DNA of 64,000 nucleotides from Pollenia angustigena (taxonomy: Eukaryota > Arthropoda > Insecta > Diptera > Polleniidae), in contig OV884056.1 of the NCBI GenBank assembly GCA_930367215.1, forward strand, positions 277,928,067-277,992,066, in the 5' to 3' direction. A program made the translations under genes and the position numbers. The notes under the pieces are model-generated. The model worked only from the letters and a program-made list of their open reading frames with translations, ran no database searches and had not been told where the DNA came from. Shown here piece by piece: positions 34,792 to 44,927 of the stretch (within the stretch, counting starts at the first letter, position 1; each line of letters begins with the position of its first letter).

Positions 34792-35512
34792 TTTTTATAC
34801 CCACACCACAATAGTGGAGAGTGTATTATGCATTTGTGCTGATGTGTGTAACGCCTTAAAATATTGGTCCTACCCCCCCCCCCCCTCTTTAAAGTATACC
34901 GATCTACTCAGAATCACTTTCTGAGTCGAACTAACGATGTCCGTCCGGCATGCTGGCTGGCTGTATATGTAACATTGTGCGCAAAGTACAGGTCGCAATT
35001 TTGTAGATAATTTGATAAAATTTGGGTCATAGGTTCTTATTGGCACAAGGACCACGCCTATTGAAAATGGGCCGAATCGCAGGACCCCGAGGGAAGATAG
35101 GGGGAAATTTCTTCCTCTTAGAAACTATCAACCCGATTTAAATGAAATTAAAAAAACATAGATAGAACCATATCTATATGGACACAAAATGTATAAATGT
35201 TTAAAAAAATCGGACCACGAGGGGAGATAGGGGCAATTTCTGGCTCTCAAACCGATTTTAATAAAATTCAAAACGTAGATAGATCCATATCTGTAGGGAC
35301 ACATTAGCTATACAGTTTTTAAAAAATAGGATCACAAGGGGAGGCAGGGGGCAATTTCTGCCTATCACAAACATTCAAACCGATTTTCATGAAGTTTATA
35401 AACATAGATAAATCTACATTTACATGAACACATAAGCATGATGTGTTTTTAAATACTGTGGTATAGGGTATTATATGGTCGGCCTTGACCGACTTTACTT
35501 TCTAGCTTGGTT
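34792..35512 (-). mobile_element. H1 Helitron/DINE-like repeat, full inverted copy
   Basis: Reverse complement of the copy at 1008-1730. It starts TTTTTATACCCACACCACAA at 34792 and ends GACCGACTTTACTTTC near 35512. It interrupts the transposase-like ORF at 34791 and includes a C10 run at 34875. Confidence 0.75.
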
Positions 35513-36667
35513 TTTCCTGTATTGTTATTTGTTGTATCACAAATAATCATTTTAATGGAATTCCATAGTTTAAATTTATGTACAATTTTGTTGATACCTG
35601 CAATATAATATCATAGTTAGTTATCTATTTAAAAACTTTTTATTTATTTAGCACCTTGAAATATTGTCAAACTTTGTCCATTATGAAGCTTCATGACCAC
35701 CAACCTGACTTGTTTAAGCTCGTTTGGCAACACCACTACCTGCACTTCGTTTTTACCATATTTCTTCCCATCAAAATGCATGCACCAATTTTCTTCTTTT
35801 AATGTAGCCATATACTTTTCTGCGAGAAACCAGTGGTGGGTTATGTTTGTCTTTAAGAATTTACATGTAAACTTTAATCTTAGTCGGTGCGGGACTTTTT
35901 CTAATAAAATGAAACGCAGTTATTATTTTTTTGGCATTTCTTATCATGTACGGCCATGCATATTAAAAAAAAAAAAAAAATGCAAAAGTCATATCCCTAA
36001 TACACATATCGTCGTTCGTAAATTATTGTGTTCTATACCGCAAAATTGAAAAAAAAATGAGATAAGGGCGGTTTCATGATAAACTTTTGGAGATCAACCG
36101 ATATGTGTAATCGATTGTCTGATATCACTAATAGTTTTCGAGATACGAGACATCAACTTTATCCTATACAACATTTAACTGACACAGTTCGTAAGTTATT
36201 ATGTTCCATGTTCAAAAAAGTGTGCATATAGAACAAAAACGTAGGAAAATACTTAATAAAAAAAAAAAATTGCTTATATTGTTCTACATGCAATGCATTT
36301 AATTTTTTTTAATGTTCTTTGCTCTGCTCTTATTTCACATTCCTTATAAAAATGTCATAAAATGAAATGGAGAAAAATCCTTGATCATTTGTTGTTAGTG
36401 CTTTATGCATTTATTGCTTTTGATCTTTTTGTTTTTCAACTAATAGCCCTTGTGTTTATTTTAATTTACCGTTACTAGAAATAACTAAACTTTTGTAGTA
36501 TACTACCTACTTAACTAAAAGAATTTATAGTTGAAATCAGTTTGTTGGGACTAATAACTGTTGAAAGTGACTCTGTGAGTTAAGAAATATTACTGCTTTA
36601 AACTTTTTAATAGACATTAACGCTTTCGAGGCATCTTAAAATTCAATTTTTGTACTACAAAACTTCT

Positions 36668-38649
36668 ATGGGTGAGTATAAAAAAGCAAGTTTGTGTAAG
36701 AATAATTTTTTATTTTAATGCATTGTAGCGGATTTTGACTCTGACGATCATCTAAATGATCCGGATTTTGTAATTCCTAATATGTCAGGTGAAAAAGTTG
36801 ACATGAGAAAAACGTGTAGCTCCAGCTCATGGAATGAGTCCGATAGTGACGTATATCAATTACCCTTAAATGTGCGAGACAGTTCATCAAACAAATCATC
36901 AGAGGAACCTCATATGAACTCATGTGAACTTTCCTGTAAAAGAAAAAATATTGCTAACCCATCGAAACAGTATTTGCGTAAAATGCGTAGGCAACATGGT
37001 GAAGAGTATGTTTCAACAAAAGGTTTATTGCAAAAAAAGAGAGAAATAAAACCTGCTTGCACGTGTAACTGTTACTTTTCATGTAGTGAACTATTTTCAG
37101 AAACTGACCGACAAAATATTTTTAAAGAATTCTGGTCGCTTACGGATAGCCAAAAGAATACTTTTTATAGTAAATTTGTTTCAGTTAAAAACGTTGAAAG
37201 AAGAGTCGTAAAGCATTCTACAAGAAAACAAAAAAGCTTTATTTACTATCTAAAAAACAATATAACAAAATCATTGCAACGGGTTTGTCAAAATTTCTTT
37301 TTAAATACTCTGAATATTTCCAAAAATAGAATATATTATCATTTCAATCACCTTTACGATCCAACCACAGGTGTTGCCAAAGAATTACGAAAAGGCAAGC
37401 ACATTAAGCATGCCATATCAAACGAGACAAAAGAAAAAATAAGGGAACATAAAAAAAGCTTTCCTGCAGTTGATTCACATTATTGCAGAGCCAGTACATC
37501 ACGCCAGTATTTGGAGGAGGAATTGACGATAAGTAAAATGTTTCGGGTTTTTCAACAGAAGTTTCCTGAACAATGCGTATCATTGTCGACGTTTACCAGT
37601 ATTTTTAAAAAGGAATTCAATCTTGGATTTTTTGTGCCAAAAAAAGATCAGTGTGATCGTTGTGCACTATTTCAAAAGCAAAAACAATGTAATACCTTAG
37701 ATGAAAAGATGAAACAAGAATTTGAAAAACATTGCCAAGAAAAACTTTACTGCAAAGTCGAGCGTGAAAAAGATAGAGGCATTAAATCCAATGACACTTT
37801 AGCAATCTGTTTTGACTTACAAAGTGTTTTCACCCTACCAAAAGGGCTTTCTTCAATTTATTACTATAAGAGAAAACTTTCTCTTTTTAATATGACGGCA
37901 ACAGTTTGTTCCCAAAATAAAAAGCCAAACATTACTTACTGTGCTATTTGGAACGAGATACAAAGTGGTCGTTCAGGTAATGACATAGCCAGTGCCATTG
38001 CAAAAATTTTACACCAAATAGCTAACGATTATAAGAATGCTAAACATTGCATCTTGTGGAGCGATTCTTGTGTTCCCCAAAATAAAAATCAAATTTTTTT
38101 AACAGCTCTTCTACAGTTTATGAATAACCAAACAAAAATTATTTCAATCACACAAAAATTTTCTGAACCAGGTCATTCTCAAATCCAAGAAGTGGATGCA
38201 GTGCCATTGACCGTCATTTGAAATTACGGGAAATTCACGGGCCTTTAGATTTAGTTGAATTGCTTAAAACTTATAAATCACCAAAAGTTATTCTTATAGT
38301 GCTGGAAATGACACGTAGAGATTTTTACATGTATTTAACAAAATCAAAATTACTTAACTTCAAAAACGTGCCTTTTGCACAAATTAAATCATTGCAGTAT
38401 CAAAAGAGTAATCTATTTGCAATATATCATAAAACGTCTTTATCGCAAAAAGAATATATAAAAACTGATGTTAAGAAAAAAGGTCGAAAAAATGTTTTTT
38501 CAACACCAGTGGATTTATTTAAGAAAACACCACAAAACTCACCATCTAAAAAAATATCATCGGAGAAAGTTGATGATATAAAAAGTTTATATAACTTTCT
38601 ATCATTGGATGTAGTGGCGTATTATAATGATTTGTTTAAAATAAATTAA
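36668..38649 (+). pseudogene. Transposase of the ATAT|CGTCG element, one intron, one frameshift
   Basis: The natural start is ATG at 36668. ATGG (36668-36671) is followed by a 57-nt intron (GTGAGT...TTGTAG, 36672-36728), and exon 2 opens CGGATTTTGAC, giving an acidic N-terminus (DFDSDDHLNDPDF) in frame with Met at 36782. The long frame runs to 38221: a Cys-rich zinc-binding motif (CTCNCYFSCSELF, about residue 92 from 36782), a helical region, and an RNase H-like catalytic core with Asp in CFDLQSVFTLPK (about 346), Asp in LWSDSCVPQNKNQ (about 425) and the EPGHSQIQEVD motif (about 465). One base is missing near 38203. The protein resumes in another frame (LREIHGPLDLVELLKTY) and ends at 38649 after a Lys-rich tail. 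Apart from that break it looks complete, so the family was active recently. Confidence 0.8.
36672..36728 (+). other. 57-nt intron in the transposase gene
   Basis: Donor G|GTGAGT and acceptor TTGTAG|C. Length and signals are typical of short fly introns. Splicing restores ATG-GCG-GAT in frame with the downstream ORF. Confidence 0.7.
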
Positions 38650-38800
38650 TATATAGTACATGTACATTGTTCCGTTTTTGAGTTTAAATTTATCTTGTTT
38701 TAATAAATTTAAAACATAATTATAAAATTAAACGTAAAACTTATTATGAAATAAAGATTTTGTTATATTAAAATATTATCTCGCTTGCATATCTATATAT

Positions 38801-38876
38801 CGTTTTTCGTAAATTATTGTGTTCTATATTGTTATATTTTACATATATTATAGAACACAATAATTTACGATCGACG
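38801..38876. mobile_element. 76-bp micro-transposon made of two TIRs
   Basis: CG..TTCGTAAATTATTG TGTTCTATA is followed after about 18 bases by its complement, ending CGATCGACG, with ATAT on both sides (38797-38800, 38877-38880). It is a back-to-back pair of the ends of the surrounding element. Confidence 0.75.
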
Positions 38877-39199
38877 ATATGTAAATGGATTTTTATTACA
38901 TGCAATATTTTCTTACATTTTGTTCTATATGCTAAGAAATGAGAATAATGTCGTAAATACGTGCATATAGAACAAAGCAATTTCTTTTAAAACGCTAGTT
39001 GCTTTTAGCCAAACTTCCAAAAACAAACAAATCAATTGTAAAATGAAAGACAAAGTTCTTAACTTTTCTCAGTAAGAATATCATGGTATTTTTTTCGGTT
39101 CAGTTTTTTGTAATTGATATCTAAACTTTAACATCGATTTTCTCAAAACATATTTTCGGCACATAGAACACAATAATTTACGAACGACGATATTGTTTT

Positions 39200-39728
39200 T
39201 AATAAACTTTAAAAAACAGATTTCTTAATTTTTTGTATTATAAAAAATTCCCCCCCTCCCCCTAAGGCTCAAGCTGGATTAAAACTATACCACTAAAAGT
39301 TGTAAATAAATTATTATTATGAAACATAACAACCATAGTCGACCATAAGATAATTTTGGCTTCCAAGTGCAGGGCTAAGTTAATCAAAATTGGATTGCCA
39401 AGGACCATAATAATAACCATATTGAAAAAAAAACATTTTTTAAAGAAGAATGAATATAAGCAATTTTGCAATTTAGAAATTCTGTTTTTTGGATAAAAAA
39501 ATTAATTGATGAAATTTTTTGAAAAAAAAATTAGCTTAGTGTAAACTGAACATCACAGACTAGTTTTTAACTGAATTTAATTGCTACTTATCTTAATTTT
39601 TTAAACTAAAGTTTAGTTTATTCGTATAAAATAAATAATTTAACCATCAGTTAAAATATAACCCAGAACTAGTAGGAAATATTACAAACGCTTTGACAAA
39701 GTTTTATTATTCGACTTAAATTCTAAAT
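39200..39728. other. AT-rich stretch, nothing recognised
   Basis: Includes a C-rich run at 39250-39263. No gene was recognised. Confidence 0.45.
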
Positions 39729-39940
39729 ATTTTAAAGAATAATTAGTATTGTGGTTATTTTGTTGAACCATTTATGGTTTTTTAATCCAAATTTTTAATA
39801 TTTTAATTAGGCTTAAGTTCATGAAATTTAATTTTTATTAAATTATTTTTATGAAGAAAGGAATTTTACAACATGAAAATCAATCCAAATTGTTATTAAT
39901 AATCTTTCATTCTTGACGTGGCTCGGGCTCGAACCCTGGC

Positions 39941-39993
39941 CGGCAGGTTACCATGACATGTTTCGATCGCAACCACTCGATCTCCTCAGATGG
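39941..39993 (-). ncRNA. Candidate hammerhead ribozyme in the inverted arm (truncated)
   Basis: On the minus strand: CCAT (39993-39990), CTGAGGA (39989-39983), stem II GATCG/CGATC, GAAA (39964-39961), CATGTC, then ATGG (39954-39951). The core is complete, but the outer 5' strand of stem I is lost because the inverted arm ends exactly at CCAT. Confidence 0.6.
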
Positions 39994-40153
39994 AAAAAAC
40001 AGAAGTAAAGGAAAAAACATGTAAAAATCAATTAAAATGGATAATCATTCAGGAAAGCAAATTTCGATCTACCAAATGTTAAAATACAATTTGGTTTAAG
40101 GATTGATGTTTGACTAGTGACGTCAGCAGTCGTTGATGGCTGCGAGTGTAAGA

Positions 40154-40214
40154 CGGCAAATCCATCTGAGGAGATCGAGTGGTTGCGATCGAAACATGTC
40201 ATGGTAACCTGCCG
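40154..40214 (+). ncRNA. Candidate hammerhead ribozyme (family 1)
   Basis: Complete hammerhead consensus: inner stem I CCAT (40162-40165) with ATGG (40201-40204); outer stem I CGGCA (40154) with TGCCG (40210-40214) beyond an internal loop; core CTGAGGA (40166-40172); stem II GATCG/CGATC with an 8-base loop; GAAA (40191-40194); cleavage triplet GTC ending at 40200. Stem III is just ACATGT, a perfect palindrome, so efficient folding probably needs two molecules. The copy at 47949 changes both sides of stem I and stem II together, preserving pairing. Confidence 0.8.
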
Positions 40215-40719
40215 GCCAGGGTTCGAGCCCGAGCCACGTCAAGAATGAAAGATTATTAATAACAATTTTGATTGATTTTCATGTTGTAAAATTCCTTTCT
40301 TCATAAAAATAATTTAATAAAAATTAAATTTCATGAACTTAAGCCTAATTAAAATATTAAAAATTTGGATTAAAAAACCATAAATGGTTCAACAAAATAA
40401 CCACAATACTAATTATTGTTAAAGCTAAGGCACGAGCTCTATGTGTACATTTGTCCTTCAAGTTGTGCTGAAAAAGGTCAACAGAAAAGAGAAAGACAAA
40501 GGGAAAAAAAAACAAAAAAATGTACTTGGACTTCAAGAAAAATTCTTGACGAATGTACGAAAAAACAGAAGTAAAGGAAAAAACATGTAAAAATCAATTA
40601 AAATGGATAATCATTCAGGAAAGCAAATTTCGATCTACCAAATGTTAAAATACAATTTGGTTTAAGGATTGATGTTTGACTAGTGACGTCAGCAGTCGTT
40701 GATGGCTGCGAGTGTAAGA

Positions 40720-40780
40720 CGGCAAATCCATCTGAGGAGATCGAGTGGTTGCGATCGAAACATGTCATGGTAACCTGCCG
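40720..40780 (+). ncRNA. Candidate hammerhead ribozyme (family 1, second unit)
   Basis: Same sequence as the motif at 40154, exactly 566 bases downstream. The core CTGAGGA is at 40732-40738, GAAA at 40757-40760 and the predicted cut after 40766. Two ribozymes in tandem could release a unit-length 566-nt RNA. Confidence 0.8.
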
Positions 40781-40940
40781 GCCAGGGTTCGAGCCCGAGC
40801 CACGTCAAGAATGAAAGATTATTAATAACAATTTTGATTGATTTTCATGTTGTAAAATTCCTTTCTTCATAAAAATAATTTAATAAAAATTAAATTTCAT
40901 GAACTTAAGCCTAATTAAAATATTAAAAATTTTAAAGAAT

Positions 40941-41597
40941 TTATAAAACATTTTTGTGTGCCAGGTGGCTGGGTGTTCCAACAGAAATTTATAAAATTCT
41001 CCCACTATCCTTTATTATAAAGGTTTTTATTATACAAGCCACATAAAACAATGAAAACCTACACGATTGCCACCCATCAATAACAAAGAACGACGAAAAG
41101 GTAAAATGCCTGGGTAAATGAAGTATGTTTTGGGCAGACTAAAATGTAAATTATACTTCTACTTAAAAATACATAAATGTATAAAATTAAAAGGAAATGA
41201 ACACAAACTTAAAAGCAAAACGTTTTGTTGTTTTCGCCCCTTGCTGGGCTACCTTCATAAAAAGGAAATGCGAAAGGTTTAAAGAAATTGTAGAAGTAAA
41301 AAATAAACAAAATAATTTTTTTCTTTTTTTTTCAAAACAAAATAATGAATTGTGTTTTCTAATTTTTGTTACTAAACAAACAATTTATTTACTGAAAAAA
41401 AATAGTTTTTCTGTTAGAAAATCATTTGCATGTTTAAGGATTCATTTTGTTTTTGTCAGGAGAGTATTTTATTATTTTTAGCTTAAATGGCAATAATTAA
41501 TGTCCAATCATTCTCCACATAAAGCAACAAAACAAACTTAAGCACACCTTCCACGGGAAATGTCCCTAAAATCACATAAAACGTATTCTCGTTCTTA
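40941..41597. other. AT-rich stretch, nothing recognised
   Basis: The 94-codon frame at 41197-41481 has no recognisable domain. Confidence 0.4.
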
Positions 41598-42573
41598 AGT
41601 CCCAATTCACACGTTGCATGTCTTATTGATCAGCTTGCTACTTTATAACGAGAGTGAAGAGAGGAAAATTAACGTTTCTCGCTCACTCTCTCTCGCCTAT
41701 AAGGTAGCAAGCAGTGATGCCAACTAAGTGCTTTTGGCATTATTTATGGTGCTTTTTGATACCTCAAAACGCCAAAATTTTATCCATAGTGCCAAACTAA
41801 GAAAAAGCACTAACTTGGACAACATATTTAGTACTCGTAATAAAAAACGATGTATTTGTCTCAAAAATAGAAAATGGCTTAAAAATATTAGGAATTGTGA
41901 ATGGAAAAATAAACAAAGATTAATAGTCATGTAGAAAAAACGTTTTGAAAAGTTAATAAACATGCAGTCGGAAACCATACAAAAGAACGCAAAGACTTAA
42001 AAAACAAAAACAGAGCCGTAATTTGGTATAAGCAAAGTTTGAAATAAATTAAAAACTGCTGACAGAAAATGCTTTTATAACGAGCGTTGTGTTACCTGCC
42101 ATTTTTCATGCGCTTTAGTTTTTAAACGCACGACAATCGTCTCCAAATAACCGCGTGTTGTGCACTTCTTCCTTGAGTGCTATTGTAAAAAGGTTTGACA
42201 ATATCATACGCCAATTGTTTTATTAAACTTTGCACGATTTTAATTTAGATTTATTTAAACGATAAAATATAAGTTTTTTTTTTATCAAATAAGGGCTGTC
42301 ATTAAGTTTAATAAACAATGGTCGGTCATTGCAAATTTTCGGTAATTGCAACAGGCCAGGCTTTTTCTAGCTACGATATCGAGCTCGCACTGTATTCGAT
42401 TGCAACTTGTTTTGTGTTTAATTAAATTGGAAAAATGGCTTAGTGCACTTTTTTTGTTCGAAATAGTGCTTTTTAGTGCTTTTTTTAAATTTTAAAGTGC
42501 TTTTTGCTCTCAAAAAGTTGGCATCACTGGTAGCAAGCTGATCAATAAGACTTGCAACGTGTGAATTGGCACT
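41598..42573. mobile_element. MITE with CCAATTCACACGTTGCA ends, split by a hAT element
   Basis: Ends AGTCCCAATTCACACGTTGC and the complement of AGTGCCAATTCACACGTTGC continue as matched GTCTTATTGATCAGCTTGCT blocks. Without the nested hAT element it would be about 150 bp. Confidence 0.75.
41712..42529. mobile_element. hAT-type non-autonomous transposon
   Basis: Ends CAGTGATGCCAACT and AGTTGGCATCACTG are inverted. The 8-bp duplication is GTAGCAAG (41704-41711 and 42530-42537). The subterminal AAAAAGCACT motif is repeated several times on the right, as in hAT binding sites. No transposase. Confidence 0.9.
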
Positions 42574-43139
42574 AAGTATATAAACATACATTCATACTTG
42601 TACTTGTATCTACAATTTTTTTTGTCGAGTGTGAGAGAAAAATTGCTTTTTATAAGTGAATAATTGTACGATGGTTTCTCTTTTATTTAAAAAAATAAAA
42701 AGATTTCAAAAATTATTTAGTAAAAGTGCAATTTAGAAGATGATTTTATTGCTAATAAAAAAAAGTATTCAAATAACGAGTTTTATTTTACTTGTTTTGA
42801 TCGTTTACACATCACTAGTTCATTTTGTACAATTAATAATTTTTTGAGCTTTAATTTGTGAAATTGAAAAATATATCGAGGGTTGTTTTCCAAATAGTGC
42901 TATCTGAAAAATCACAATTTTACAGGAGAGTGAAAAAACTGATTTTTTCGATAACTCTAGGAGTTATAACTAAACTTTATTTTACAATATTATGAAAAAT
43001 TAACGTCTAAATCATACATACATTAATTTTATTTTTTAATTCCAGATATTCGCGCTTACATGTCTGATAGCACTATTTACAAATTAAAATTTTATCGACT
43101 TGAACATTGAAATAAGCAGATCGCACCACTGCGGTCCCC

Positions 43140-43495
43140 GTTAGCCAACAGTCAAACATCAATCTTTAACCAGTAGTACTGGTGGTTCGAAATTTGCTGT
43201 TATTATCACTTAAATTTCAGATTACATGTTGCCTCCTTTTTCCTCTGTTTTTTCGTATTCTTTCTTTCAAGACTTTGCAGTGGTGCAGTGGGTAGAACAG
43301 AAAGATCTTCTGGCGGTAGCAAGTGGTGTTTCTTGAAACATGTAAAGATCAACCCGGGTTCAAATCCCAGCTCAGCCAAGAAAAATTATCAATAAATTTT
43401 AACAAAAATGCCAAGTTGTAAAATTCCTTCCCTCAGTGAAAATAATTTAATGAAAATTAAATTTGATGAACTCAAGCCTAATTAAAGAATACCAA
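43140..43495 (+). mobile_element. Hammerhead family 1 variant copy
   Basis: The left part (43150-43260) matches the family body in inverted direction (AGTCAAACATCAAT, TCGAAATTTGCT, CTCTGTTTTTTCGTA). From 43381 to about 43490 the family tail follows in plus direction (TTGTAAAATTCCTT, GAACTCAAGCCTAATTAA). Between them is a ribozyme-like fold with a degenerate core. No target duplication was identified. Confidence 0.65.
43304..43350 (+). ncRNA. Degenerate hammerhead-like fold (family 1 variant)
   Basis: Stem I is a perfect 6-bp pairing of a different sequence (GATCTT 43304-43309 with AAGATC 43345-43350). GAAA (43335-43338), the palindromic ACATGT and a GTA cut site are kept. The first core strand reads CTGGCGG instead of CTGANGA, so it is probably inactive. 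Confidence 0.5.
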
Positions 43496-43949
43496 AATTT
43501 TACACTAACGTTTATTGAAAATCAATAAATAATTTAACTTTATCCACATATTTTAAATTATCATAAAAATATTGATACTCTTGCGAAATAGCAAGAGGCC
43601 GATTATAAGGGTTTCGCTTCTATTTATCTGATCGCTGCACAGTGTGGGAAATTTGGAAAAAATGGAAATAATTCTATATTTTATAAACGGTTGGTCCGAT
43701 TGGAATGCAGTCTTGGATTTGAGGTCTATAGACTTAGCAGGAGAGGTGCTATAGGTTCCCAAATTAGGACATCTCAGGTATAACAAAAACTAAAAACGAT
43801 CCTTAATTCTTAATTTTAGCTGGATGCTAAAAATAATTTTTTAGAGAAATGCGCTTGCCGAGTACTCCATAATTGGTCCAGTATTTTGGAAATATAAGAC
43901 TCAAATTTATCATAATTTGTTTGAAATATGTCAAAAAGATTTTGTTTGT

Positions 43950-44110
43950 CGTGCTTTATACCTAATTTTTATTTTTGATAAAAAACACTGAAATTTATTG
44001 CTGATGGGATAAGCTATTAACATACGCATTTCACTGGTTGCATAGGCCAGATCATCAGGAAACTTCTTCCAAAGATTTTAGAAAATTTAAGGACATTATA
44101 CAAATAAATT
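43950..44110 (-). mobile_element. Hammerhead family 2 repeat, copy B (partial)
   Basis: Matches copy A (576-840) from the TTTTTGATAAA..CACTGAAATTTATTG zone through the ribozyme to AAAGATTTTAGAAAA and TTATACAAATAAA. The upstream half of the family is missing. Confidence 0.65.
44010..44065 (-). ncRNA. Hammerhead-like motif (family 2, copy B), likely inactive
   Basis: CTGATGA (44058-44052), stem II CTGG/CCAG and GAAA (44032-44029) are conserved. The position of the cut site reads ATG, not a cleavable NUH triplet, and stem I is weak. It appears decayed relative to copies A and C. Confidence 0.5.
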
Positions 44111-44129
44111 CGCTTAACAGTTTTATTTG

Positions 44130-44225
44130 TATAATATCATGTACAAGTAAATTTTGGCCATGACTTTGTCTGAGGTGGTCCATTCGGACGGTCCAATTTT
44201 GGGCGAATCGTTCGACTTTGTATGA
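44130..44225 (-). pseudogene. mariner-like transposase, C-terminal scrap
   Basis: The minus frame reads FAQNWTVRMDHLRQSHGQNL, matching the C-terminal block of the mariner fragment at 8000-8690. Nothing else of the gene is visible. Confidence 0.7.
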
Positions 44226-44229
44226 CCCG

Positions 44230-44919
44230 ATATGTGTATAATAATTGTGCAATATGAATACTAAAGCGGCTCATACACTTGCAATAAAATTGTTCAATTT
44301 TACGTATTATACAATTATATCGCCAATGTGTATGCGATATTCGGTGGTAGCACAATATATTGGCAACAATCGAAAGGCTTGATTTTTATTGCACAACGAA
44401 AAGAAAGTGAAATGTGTTGGCAACATTGTACAATGCTGTTTATGTTATTCCTATAGGTTATGTTTTATTGAATGAATGAATATGGCGAATATCATATACA
44501 ATAATATTGCAAGTGTATGGGCCGCTTAAGACCCGTGCTTGGTAGCCATTATATTTCTAAAAAACACTAATTTTAGGGAATTTTCGGCTGTTTTTTTTGG
44601 GAATTTTGGTGTTCATTTTGTAAGTTTAATAAAATTTTGAGCTGGTTTGTATTAAGCATTAAAACATGTATTTACTTTTAAAATTTCATTAAATAATATT
44701 AGCTAACAAAGATTTTATTAGATAAATTAAAATTTATATTGTTTACAAAAACTCATAAAACAATTTTTTGCAGTTTTTTTTTGCAAAATTTCTACAACGA
44801 ATTTAAAAATTATAGTAGTTTATGAAATCTAGACACAATTCCCAACCCTTTGATGTATAATGTGTCTACTTTTTAATAACACTTTTTATCATTTTATTAT
44901 ATGAAGTAATATTTTTTAT
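44230..44919. other. AT-rich stretch inside the large element, nothing recognised
   Basis: Contains loosely inverted ATTGTACAAT-type text around 44250-44520 (GAATATCGCATACAC-like motifs and complements). No gene was seen. Confidence 0.35.
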
Positions 44920-44927
44920 GTAGATAG

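Larger units (their letters stand above)
33845..36001. mobile_element. DNA transposon with 120-bp TIRs (ATTAGGGGTATGAC ends)
   Basis: Left 33845-33966 and right 35886-36001 are inverted copies of each other: ATTAGGG.TATGAC, GCATGGCCGTACATG, AGAAATG, AATAATAACTG and CCCGCACCGAC all match. ACAC flanks both sides (33841-33844, 36002-36005), a possible 4-bp duplication. It encodes a broken transposase-like ORF on the minus strand and is itself interrupted by an H1 repeat. The right edge touches the ATAT of the next transposon. Confidence 0.75.
36010..39189 (+). mobile_element. ATAT|CGTCG-type DNA transposon with transposase gene
   Basis: Inverted ends of about 32 bp (CGTCGTTCGTAAATTATTG then TGTTCTAT) start at 36010 and end at 39189. 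Both are flanked by ATAT (36006-36009, 39190-39193). Subterminal zones contain inverted ATATAGAACAAA motifs (36234 and 38965). The element encodes one spliced transposase gene with a frameshift and contains a 76-bp micro-copy of its own ends at 38801-38876. Sola is my leading guess for the superfamily, because of the 4-bp flanks and the protein style. This is unverified. Confidence 0.8.
39741..40928 (+). mobile_element. Hammerhead family 1 composite: inverted plus tandem units
   Basis: Two 253-bp arms (39741-39993 and 40162-40414) are inverted copies with one mismatch seen. The 374-bp block 39994-40367 recurs directly at 40560-40933 (offset exactly 566). The layout is inverted tail+ribozyme, then body, ribozyme, tail, head, body, ribozyme, tail. 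The entire composite is flanked by one 12-bp duplication ATTTTAAAGAAT (39729-39740 and 40929-40940), so it arrived in one insertion event. There is no ORF. Tandem and inverted partial units, long variable duplications and hammerhead motifs are hallmarks of Penelope-like elements and animal retrozymes. That class assignment is inference. Confidence 0.8.

Noticed and set aside
40166..40240. True tRNA gene or tRNA-derived SINE
   Set aside because: A good B box is present, but the A box is poor and no cloverleaf forms. The hammerhead reading explains the conserved bases and the co-variation better.
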